From: Deltaproteobacteria bacterium RIFOXYD12_FULL_50_9
GTDB lineage: Bacteria > Desulfobacterota > Desulfobulbia > Desulfobulbales > CALZHT01
Assembly (NCBI GenBank): GCA_001799225.1
Contig: MGTA01000093.1
Coordinates: forward strand, 1 to 5,193
Direction: 5' to 3'
Length of the DNA stretch: 5,193 bases
The position numbers and the translations under genes are program-made. The notes beneath the pieces are model-generated. The model was not told the DNA's origin. It saw only the letters and a program-made list of their open reading frames with translations, and did not search any database. Positions 1 to 5,193 of this stretch are shown here, piece after piece (position 1 is the first letter of the stretch; the number at the start of each line of letters is the position of its first letter).

Positions 1-575
1 GTGGCAGGGTTGTTACTGATCATGGCTGGTTGCTTTTACCCGGTGGCCTCCCTAAAAGTGAACTCCCCGCCTGCCTTACTGACAGCAAATGGGGTAGATG
101 TGCTTTGCTTAAGCAGGGAGCCTCGACAGAGGAACAACTATTCCCTTGGTATTGGAATCCAAACCAGTATTTCGCCTTGGCCAATGGCATAAGCTGTTTC
201 AAGAAAGGCCAGGAATATGCACATGGAGGCTTAAGTCTTCAGGAGTGCCTGGTTCTTGAGTTGACAGTTTCAAGAGGCAAAGGAGTTGGCTCAAATTTAG
301 AGGTTGAATTTACGGATATCACCTGGAAGGGGCTGCGCTGTACGGTAGCGGTTGACGGCCAATTCGCCGGACTATCGATTGATCTTCGCACTCAACCAGG
401 CGATGAGACATCGACCGTGCTTGTGAGTGTGAAACCCTTGAAGGCTAACGGTACAGCCTCGGTGGTTGTTGAGAATGAAGATTTAGAAGGACAGAAAGCA
501 ACTCTTGTTCTTCTTGATCCGGAAGGAAGCCTGGTTGCAGAAATACCCACGGTTATCGGTGGAGGTAATGCATGA
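1..575 (+). CDS. pglZ: BREX phosphatase-domain protein PglZ (type B-like), C-terminal fragment
   Basis: This is the 3' end of a gene cut by the left edge. The reading frame begins at base 3 with no start codon needed, giving 190 visible residues that run to TGA at 573-575. PglZ is a core BREX protein with an alkaline-phosphatase-superfamily domain, and BREX blocks phage replication while methylating host DNA. Two features support the call. The motif VVTDHGWLLLPGGLPK contains an Asp-His pair (bases 18-23) of the kind that binds metal in this superfamily. The motif YAHGGLSLQE carries a later conserved His (bases 222-224). After these comes a beta-rich C-terminal region of about 110 residues. 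The pattern resembles the roughly 800-residue type B PglZ of BREX-1 systems as I recall it. The stop overlaps the brxL start (ATGA), implying translational coupling. An internal ATG at base 30 should not be taken as the start, because the open frame and the conserved motif continue upstream of it. The subtype assignment is less certain than the family. Confidence 0.92.
   Translation, partial: GRVVTDHGWLLLPGGLPKSELPACLTDSKWGRCALLKQGASTEEQLFPWYWNPNQYFALANGISCFKKGQEYAHGGLSLQECLVLELTVSRGKGVGSNLEVEFTDITWKGLRCTVAVDGQFAGLSIDLRTQPGDETSTVLVSVKPLKANGTASVVVENEDLEGQKATLVLLDPEGSLVAEIPTVIGGGNA
561..566 (+). promoter_or_regulatory. Ribosome binding site for brxL
   Basis: GGAGGT lies inside the last codons of pglZ. 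It is 5 bases before the ATG at 572 and 8 bases before the adjacent ATG at 575. Both starts are in frame (Met-Met), so the site supports either one, and the spacing slightly favours the second. Confidence 0.7.
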
Positions 576-2617
576 TGGAATTGGATAAAATAGATAAACA
601 AGCTGCCTCGGTCCTGGAAGGGTATCTGGTCAGAAAGGACTTGGTTCGCACTTTCAGCCGGCAATTTCCTGTCCCCACCTATGTCGTGGAGTTCCTCCTG
701 GGTAGATACTGTGCCAGCACTGATCAGGATGAAATTGGCGAAGGGTTGGAGATTGTCCAACGCCAGCTTAAAGATCGGACGGTTAAAGCCGGTGAAGAAG
801 AACTTTTTAAATCTCGGGCGCGTGAAAAGGGCTCCGTTAAGATTATCGATTTGATAACAGCAAGGCTTGATGCCAAGACTGATTCCTATCTGGCTACGAT
901 CCCCAGCCTCCGGTTGCACGATGCGAGAATTGATGCAGAGCTGGTCAGCAAGCATGAACGGATGCTGACTGGTGGCTTTTACGCCGAATTAACCCTGGTC
1001 TATGACAGCGTTATTGCTCAAGAGAAAAACGGCAGACCATTTGGGGTGGAATCTCTCCGTGAAATTCAGCTCTCCAAAAGGGAAGTGCTGGATATATTAA
1101 CTGAAGCGAGGAAGAAATTCAGCACTGATGAATGGAAGGCTTTTCTTCTGCGCTCTATTGGTATTGAGGCTGCTGGATTGTCGGACCGGCAAAAAAATGC
1201 CTTTCTTCTGCGCATGGTGCCTTTTGTTGAACGGAACTTTAACCTCGTTGAACTCGGGCCTCGTGGCACCGGGAAAAGTCACCTCTTTCAGCAGGTGTCC
1301 CCTTACGCGCACTTGATTTCTGGAGGCAAGGCCACCGTTGCTCGAATGTTCGTCCATATGGGGACAGGACAGCGCGGTCTGGTCTGTCAGTACAATGTCG
1401 TCTGTTTTGATGAGGTTTCGGGCATCTCTTTTGATCAGAAAGACGGTGTCAATATCATGAAAGGCTACATGGAATCTGGAGAGTTCAGTCGCGGCAAGGA
1501 GAGCATCCGTGCTGATGGCTGCATAGTCCTGGTTGGCAACTTTGAGGTGGATGTCGAACACCAGCAACGGATTGGCCATCTTTTTGGTCCGATGCCTCCA
1601 GAGATGCGGGATGATACCGCTTTCATGGACAGAATTCATGCCTTTCTGCCTGGATGGGATATTCCAAAGATCAGCAAGGAACTCTTAACCGATCATTTTG
1701 GCCTGGTCAGTGATTTTTTGTCAGAATGCTGGAGCCAGCTCAGGAACCAAAGCCGGGTGAATCATATTCAAAACAAAGTTTTCTATGGCGGCGCTCTTTC
1801 CGGACGTGATGCCAACGCTGTCAATAAGACAGTAAGCGGCCTGCTTAAACTTCTCTATCCTGGTGAGGGCGATATCCCTGGCGAAGATCTGGAATGGGCT
1901 GTAAGGATAGCAATGGAGTCGAGACGACGTGTCAAGGAACAGCAGAAACGGATCGGCGCGGCCGAGTTCAGGAATACCCACTTCAGCTATGTCATGGGAG
2001 CCGATGGGGTAGAAAAATTTGTCTCGACCCCTGAATTACATAGTGAAAACAGCATCGGCGGTGATCCCCTCGAACCCGGTCAGGTCTGGACTATTAGTCC
2101 TGGTGGTGCAGACGAACATCCAGGACTATACCGGATAGAGATTAACGAAGGCCCAGGTTCCGGAGTCAAGATCCTTAATAAGCCAGTTCCACCAGCCTTT
2201 CGTGAGAGCATGGGGTGTGCAGAGCAAAACCTTTACGCCCGAGCCATTCAATTGGTTGGTGATAAAGACCCACGTCATCACGAATTCACAGCCCAGCTTC
2301 GTGCTTTTGATGCCTCAAAATCAGGGGCGAAAGTTGGTATAGCTGCTTTGCTGGCCCTTTGCACGACACTCTTAAAAAAGAGCGTTCGAGGGGGGCTCAT
2401 TGTCGTAGGAGAAATCAACCTGGGTGGTTCACTCGATCCAATTCACAACCCAGTCGCTTTGGCAGAGATTGCCGTGGAAAAAGGAGCAACAGCACTCCTG
2501 ATGCCGGTAGCCTGCCGCCGGCAGTTGATTGATCTCTCCGACGATATGGCAACCAAGATTGATATTCAGTTTTATTCGGATGCGCGGGATGCCCTGCTAA
2601 AGGCTATGGTAGATTAA
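572..2617 (+). CDS. brxL: BREX system Lon protease-like AAA+ protein BrxL
   Basis: Complete 681-residue protein of the length usual for the long BrxL family found with type B PglZ. BrxL is an AAA+ ATPase related to MCM helicases that forms ring assemblies on DNA, and in several BREX systems it is needed for phage restriction but not for host methylation. The N-terminal BrxL domain covers about residues 1-200. The ATPase domain follows, with Walker A GPRGTGKS (229-236), Walker B VVCFDE (Asp280, Glu281), a probable sensor-1 Asn323 in LVGNF, and a DRIH motif with Arg354 that could be an arginine finger. A Lon-like domain occupies about residues 545-681, recognised from GEINLGGSLDPI and the LLMPV strand. 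My alignment by eye puts Lys587 and Val628 where Lon has its catalytic Ser and Lys, so proteolysis looks unlikely. The start overlaps the pglZ stop. Met575 (680 residues) is an alternative start. No frameshift or truncation is visible. Confidence 0.96.
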   Translation: MMELDKIDKQAASVLEGYLVRKDLVRTFSRQFPVPTYVVEFLLGRYCASTDQDEIGEGLEIVQRQLKDRTVKAGEEELFKSRAREKGSVKIIDLITARLDAKTDSYLATIPSLRLHDARIDAELVSKHERMLTGGFYAELTLVYDSVIAQEKNGRPFGVESLREIQLSKREVLDILTEARKKFSTDEWKAFLLRSIGIEAAGLSDRQKNAFLLRMVPFVERNFNLVELGPRGTGKSHLFQQVSPYAHLISGGKATVARMFVHMGTGQRGLVCQYNVVCFDEVSGISFDQKDGVNIMKGYMESGEFSRGKESIRADGCIVLVGNFEVDVEHQQRIGHLFGPMPPEMRDDTAFMDRIHAFLPGWDIPKISKELLTDHFGLVSDFLSECWSQLRNQSRVNHIQNKVFYGGALSGRDANAVNKTVSGLLKLLYPGEGDIPGEDLEWAVRIAMESRRRVKEQQKRIGAAEFRNTHFSYVMGADGVEKFVSTPELHSENSIGGDPLEPGQVWTISPGGADEHPGLYRIEINEGPGSGVKILNKPVPPAFRESMGCAEQNLYARAIQLVGDKDPRHHEFTAQLRAFDASKSGAKVGIAALLALCTTLLKKSVRGGLIVVGEINLGGSLDPIHNPVALAEIAVEKGATALLMPVACRRQLIDLSDDMATKIDIQFYSDARDALLKAMVD

Positions 2618-2643
2618 TGCATCCATAATTTGCTTGTACATAT

Positions 2644-2649
2644 GTGAGA
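2644..2649 (+). promoter_or_regulatory. Ribosome binding site choosing the start of the post-brxL gene
   Basis: GTGAGA lies 5 bases before ATG 2655. It fits that start better than ATG 2649, which it overlaps, or TTG 2634, which has no purine-rich stretch upstream. The match to the Shine-Dalgarno consensus is only moderate. Confidence 0.4.
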
Positions 2650-2654
2650 TGAAT

Positions 2655-3338
2655 ATGAAGCTCGACACTGTGGAATCAGTGAGGCAATTTGATGAGCGAC
2701 TGCGTGGCATTGTAGGAGGAGATCCTTTCCATGTTAACCTAGAGAAGACCTGGAAAGCGTGTCAAGGACATCCATCCGGTAATCGTCTCTTCCCTGCTGT
2801 GCTCGATATACAATTACACGTTGCCTGTCTTAATGTTGAGATTATCGCCATAGCCAAACGTATAACTAAGGACCTACATGAAAGCAGAGATGCTGATTGT
2901 TTAGTTGAAGATGATGAGTTTGCAGCAAGAATGGATCTGTTCGGCAACACAACGGCTTTTGTTCTGCGTTATCGAGCCCTCTGGGACAAATTAATGGGTG
3001 TAGTTGTTTTGCTCCTTGAGCCTAAAGAGTATGAAAAATTTGTCGAAGCAAAATCACGTAAGAAATTCTTTGTTAAACGTCTAAAGGCGAGGGGCGGTAA
3101 ATGGCCCCTTTACGCGCAAAAAGTTAGCGAAACTATTGAGATCTTTGATAGCCGTTTTCGAACTGCGGAAGCCCATGGATCTGGCAAAATGAGAAAACTC
3201 GTCTTTAGTCGGGTAACCGCTGACATTAATCCTCTTGAAGATTTATTTTGGGCCTGCAACAGCCTTAACGATCAGTTGATAATGCTCCAGCAAATTTTTG
3301 ATCATCTGGCCGAGAAAGTTGTTATGGCTGTGAAGTGA
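2655..3338 (+). CDS. Hypothetical HEPN-like protein (RX4H motif)
   Basis: Complete gene for about 227 residues, with no confident named family. The protein looks mostly alpha-helical, with hydrophobic helices around residues 50-75, 95-122 and 193-225. No signal peptide or membrane segment is convincing; LMGVVVLLL near 113-121 is hydrophobic but short. The key feature is FRTAEAHGSGKMRKL, in which Arg169 and His174 form an RX4H motif. This is the metal-independent RNase signature of HEPN domains, placed between helices as expected, and it resembles the motif of Cthe_2314-type HEPN proteins as I remember them. HEPN proteins often act as toxins or in abortive infection; that role here is inference. 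The gene begins 37 bases after brxL on the same strand with no clear terminator between, so it may be read from the BREX transcript. The open frame extends to TTG 2634, and ATG 2649 is another possible start. I chose ATG 2655 for its ribosome binding site. Confidence 0.72.
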   Translation: MKLDTVESVRQFDERLRGIVGGDPFHVNLEKTWKACQGHPSGNRLFPAVLDIQLHVACLNVEIIAIAKRITKDLHESRDADCLVEDDEFAARMDLFGNTTAFVLRYRALWDKLMGVVVLLLEPKEYEKFVEAKSRKKFFVKRLKARGGKWPLYAQKVSETIEIFDSRFRTAEAHGSGKMRKLVFSRVTADINPLEDLFWACNSLNDQLIMLQQIFDHLAEKVVMAVK

Positions 3339-3467
3339 TTCGTATAAGCTGCAAAAATTAATCATTGGTCGCACAGCTAATCTTTACTTTTTTGCCTTAT
3401 GGAATCATAGGTGAAGGTGTGGCTTTGGACAAGTCTGGCGATAAAGATTGACATCTGAGGGTTTCAA
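3339..3467 (+). other. Intergenic gap between the two HEPN-like genes
   Basis: A 129-base AT-rich gap, the first sizeable break after pglZ. It holds a T-run at about 3388-3393 and several weak promoter-like pieces, such as TTTACT at 3383-3388 with CATAGG at 3406-3411, but none is a good paired match. A poor possible hairpin (AGCTG at 3347-3351, CAGCT at 3374-3378, 22-base loop) precedes the T-run. The break suggests that the AbiU2-like/HD pair could have its own promoter, but I cannot point to it. Confidence 0.35.
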
Positions 3468-4121
3468 ATGGGCACGATGCCATCGCAAATAGCCGAAGTA
3501 TTTCAGGAGCTCGAGGGCGAAATTCAATGGCTATATGCGCGCTGGATCATCTATAGGCAACTGTTTGCCTCATCCGAACGCCGAATAGACCTTCTAAATG
3601 AATCTGCGTCGGTCTTTTTCTACATTGTTCAGGATGTGTTGCTTGGGGAGGTTCAGGTCGCCCTTAGCAAACTTACCGACTCCGCTAGGTCCGGCAAAGA
3701 CGATAACCTGTCTCTCGAACAACTGCAGAGTCGGGTGGAAGTTCAGTGCGAACAGAAGCTCGCAGCGACTCTACGGAAGCTGCTTGATGACCTTCTTGCA
3801 AAATGCCAATGTATTCGCCTCCACCGCAACAAACGACTCGCTCACTTCGACCTTAAGACCGCTATTCAGAGCACTTCAAATCCGCTTCCGGGCGTGTCCA
3901 GGCAAACGATCCAAGAGGCTCTCAACCTTGTTTGTGAATACATGAACACCATTGAGCGGCACTATACGCAACCAGAAACAAGTTATGAGAACTTCATCAT
4001 GCATAGCGATGCCAATGCGCTTGTTGCCCTCCTTAAGTCTGGATTACGGTACGAGGAGCTACTCCAAAAGGGGCAGATGTCCTGGGACGATATTGAGCAA
4101 TCTAAATGGAAAGATGACTAA
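3468..4121 (+). CDS. AbiU2-type HEPN domain protein
   Basis: Complete 217-residue protein. I recognise the pattern of the AbiU2 HEPN family, which is named after a lactococcal abortive-infection protein. An early helix holds WLYARWIIYRQLF (21-33). A central segment reads ALSKLTDSARSGKDDNLSLEQL (65-86; typical 'L..L.D.a..g...nLSL..L' layout). The catalytic-type motif RNKRLAH has Arg120 and His126. HEPN dimers with such R...H motifs usually cut RNA, so an antiviral or toxin role is plausible but inferred. No membrane segment or signal peptide is seen. The start at ATG 3468 is set by TGAGGG at 3456-3461, six bases upstream; ATG 3477 would sit too far away. The last 8 bases overlap the apparent start of the HD-domain gene, implying coupled translation. 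No MNT-type nucleotidyltransferase, the usual antitoxin partner of many HEPN toxins, is present beside it. Confidence 0.85.
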   Translation: MGTMPSQIAEVFQELEGEIQWLYARWIIYRQLFASSERRIDLLNESASVFFYIVQDVLLGEVQVALSKLTDSARSGKDDNLSLEQLQSRVEVQCEQKLAATLRKLLDDLLAKCQCIRLHRNKRLAHFDLKTAIQSTSNPLPGVSRQTIQEALNLVCEYMNTIERHYTQPETSYENFIMHSDANALVALLKSGLRYEELLQKGQMSWDDIEQSKWKDD

Positions 4122-4710
4122 CAACCTTTCCCATGTCGGATATGGAAAAGGTTGTGAAATCATTACCAAGAAAGGGACAATTTTTCAATCCAACACAGGT
4201 TATAAATTGATTACCAAGAAACTGATCCAAGCAATAAAAGAACAATACGCTCTCAACTGGTATGGCATCCACGGTATCCGTCATTGGGGGCGTGTCTATG
4301 CGAACGGATTACGTTTGGCAGAGGGAACTGGAGCCAAGGTAAGTGTTGTTAAAATGTTCTCAATTTTTCACGATTCCAGGCGGCTAAATGATGGAAGTGA
4401 TGAAGCTCATGGCCCTCGTGGTGCCAAACTGGCAGAAGAATTTCGAGGAAAATATTTTGAACTGCCAGATGATGAATTCGAGCTTTTAATTATCGCCTGT
4501 AACCAGCACACCGTTTTACAAATCCATACTGACATTACCATCCAGACCTGTTTTGATGCCGACCGTCTTGACCTGGCCCGTGTTGGCACAATGCCTGATC
4601 CCAGATATCTCTGCACGGATCTCGCCAAAAATTCGGATATAATCGCTTGGGCTAATGAAAGAAGCCTCAGTGACTATTCACCAGCCATTGTGACCTTATG
4701 GAATCAATGA
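4114..4710 (+). CDS. HD-domain protein (putative phosphohydrolase)
   Basis: Complete 198-residue protein if it starts at ATG 4114. It carries an HD-superfamily metal site: His53/His57 in GIHGIRHWGRV, the His86-Asp87 pair in FSIFHDSRRLNDG, His99 in EAHGPRGAKLAEE, His132 in CNQHT, and Asp148/Asp150 in FDADRLDLARVG. This matches a widespread family of small, functionally undefined HD proteins whose members share FHDSRR and DADRLDL. HD enzymes commonly hydrolyse nucleotides or other phosphate esters with divalent metals; the substrate here is unknown. The first 31 residues are not typical of the family as I recall it. An in-frame TTG at 4207, with AGG seven bases upstream, would give a 167-residue protein starting about 18 residues before GIHG, as relatives do. 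The ATG start has only a poor ribosome binding site (GGAAAG, directly adjacent) and would rely on coupling to the overlapping HEPN gene. The fold is firm; the start and role are not. Confidence 0.85.
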   Translation: MTNNLSHVGYGKGCEIITKKGTIFQSNTGYKLITKKLIQAIKEQYALNWYGIHGIRHWGRVYANGLRLAEGTGAKVSVVKMFSIFHDSRRLNDGSDEAHGPRGAKLAEEFRGKYFELPDDEFELLIIACNQHTVLQIHTDITIQTCFDADRLDLARVGTMPDPRYLCTDLAKNSDIIAWANERSLSDYSPAIVTLWNQ

Positions 4711-4744
4711 CAAGAAGGGACGGATTACTTGATTGATATTGACG

Positions 4745-4764
4745 GTGCCAACAGAATTTGGCAC
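4745..4764 (+). terminator. Perfect 7-bp inverted repeat, possible terminator of the accessory genes
   Basis: GTGCCAA at 4745-4751 and TTGGCAC at 4758-4764 are exact reverse complements around a 6-base loop, starting 34 bases after the HD gene stop. Only TTT follows before CGA, so as an intrinsic terminator it is weak. A regulatory operator upstream of the HU gene is the other possibility. Confidence 0.4.
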
Positions 4765-4781
4765 TTTCGAGGTGTGCTTGC

Positions 4782-4838
4782 TTGACAAGGTGAAGCAGAA
4801 ATCCTTTGCTGACAAAAAAATAGATTACGCAGCATAAC
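4782..4838 (+). promoter_or_regulatory. Candidate sigma70-type promoter region for the HU gene
   Basis: Two readings are possible. CTGACA (4809-4814) with CATAAC (4833-4838) at 18-base spacing would start transcription about 20 bases before the HU start codon. Alternatively a perfect TTGACA (4782-4787) pairs with a poor TTTGCT (4805-4810) at 17 bases. A long gap after an unrelated gene makes a promoter here likely; which hexamers are used is uncertain. Confidence 0.35.
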
Positions 4839-4866
4839 CAGAATCATTTAAAAAGGAACCATCCTC

Positions 4867-5139
4867 ATGAACAAAACAGATCTCATCGACACCATCGCAA
4901 CATCAGCAAATATCAGTAAATCTGCAGCAGAGAAAGCCCTCAACGGGATGATGGAAGCAATAAGCAAAGCTCTTTCCAGCGGTGAAAGTGTTACTTTGAT
5001 CGGGTTCGGCACCTTCTCCGTTACCACCCGTGCTGCCCGCACCGGTAGAAATCCGCAGACAGGTAAAGAGATCAAGATTGCTGCCAAAAAGGTTGCCAAA
5101 TTCAAGCCTGGCAAGGCACTGGCAGATACTGTGAATTGA
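4867..5139 (+). CDS. hup: HU family DNA-binding protein
   Basis: Complete 90-residue protein of exactly the usual HU length. HU is a small dimeric histone-like protein that bends and compacts DNA with little sequence preference and helps in replication, recombination and repair. Visible hallmarks are the N-terminal helical pair beginning MNKTDLID with the SKSAAEKAL helix, the core motif GFGTFSV (46-52), the DNA-binding beta arm with RAARTGRNPQTGKEIKI (55-71) including the intercalating proline at Arg61-Asn62-Pro63, and the C-terminal FKPGKALADTV helix. It looks like HU rather than IHF because it has the RNP arm and no family-specific extension. AAGGA at 4853-4857 lies nine bases before the ATG. 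The 156-base gap and the hairpin upstream suggest transcription separate from the defence genes. The hupA/hupB designation cannot be decided from sequence alone. Confidence 0.97.
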   Translation: MNKTDLIDTIATSANISKSAAEKALNGMMEAISKALSSGESVTLIGFGTFSVTTRAARTGRNPQTGKEIKIAAKKVAKFKPGKALADTVN

Positions 5140-5170
5140 AGAATGGCCGATTTGTGAAACAGGAACTTTC

Positions 5171-5193
5171 ATGGCAGAATTAAAACTCAACAA
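5171..5193 (+). CDS. Start of an unidentified gene, cut by the right edge
   Basis: An ATG at 5171 opens a frame reading MAELKLN plus two bases before the window ends. AGGA at 5161-5164 sits six bases upstream, a good ribosome binding site, and no terminator is visible in the 31 bases after the HU stop, so it is probably cotranscribed with hup. Seven residues are too few to name a product. Confidence 0.5.

Noticed and set aside
1142..1213. Direct repeat TTTCTTCTGCGC at 1142-1153 and 1202-1213 inside brxL.
   Set aside because: Both copies are in frame and encode AFLLR in the conserved region before Walker A; most likely coincidental codon similarity in helices rather than a mobile or regulatory repeat.
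2638..2645. Palindrome ACATATGT between brxL and the next gene as an operator.
   Set aside because: Eight bases, AT-rich, single copy, with no associated promoter; expected by chance.
3347..3393. Hairpin AGCTG/CAGCT followed by a T-run as a terminator after the first HEPN-like gene.
   Set aside because: The stem is only 5 bp with a 22-base loop, and the T-run starts several bases away; too weak to call.
3952..4113. Extension of the HD-domain reading frame upstream to ATG 3952.
   Set aside because: It would overlap the AbiU2-like gene by about 170 bases, and its translation there is arginine/serine-rich and unlike any HD family N-terminus.
4758..4783. TTGGCAC followed by TTGCT as a sigma54 promoter for hup.
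   Set aside because: The spacing from the GG to either available GC is too long for a -24/-12 element.
1..5193. CRISPR arrays, tRNA or rRNA genes, insertion sequences or an att site.
   Set aside because: No regularly spaced repeats, cloverleaf-like segment, transposase or integrase sequence, or tRNA-end duplication was seen.

Overview
The window is the downstream end of a BREX phage-defence locus, followed by a short accessory block and then a housekeeping gene for the nucleoid protein HU. All supported genes lie on the + strand. The organism is a Gram-negative-type bacterium of moderate GC. The HU sequence and the mix of genes would fit a Desulfobacterota-like (deltaproteobacterial) genome, but nothing here fixes the lineage.

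Region 1 (1-2617): the 3' end of pglZ (alkaline-phosphatase-fold BREX protein, resembling the type B PglZ of BREX-1) overlaps a complete brxL by 4 bases. BrxL is an MCM-like AAA+ ATPase with a C-terminal Lon-like domain. The rest of the operon (brxA, brxB, brxC and the pglX methyltransferase in a type 1 locus) would lie to the left, outside the window. BrxL is usually the last core gene, so this is the right edge of the system.

Region 2 (2618-4710): three accessory genes. The first, 37 bases after brxL, encodes a helical protein with an RX4H HEPN-like motif. After a 129-base gap comes a HEPN protein of the AbiU2 type with an RNKRLAH motif. Its stop codon overlaps by 8 bases the apparent start of an HD-domain phosphohydrolase-like gene. 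HEPN proteins are commonly toxic or antiviral RNases, so this block may be extra defence cargo. The HEPN-AbiU2/HD pair is the most interesting arrangement in the window, although its function is inferred only from motifs and context.

Region 3 (4711-5193): a 156-base gap holds a perfect 7-bp inverted repeat that may end the upstream transcript, and candidate promoter elements. It is followed by a complete HU gene with a good ribosome binding site. The first seven codons of another gene appear at the right edge, 31 bases after the HU stop, with no visible terminator between them.
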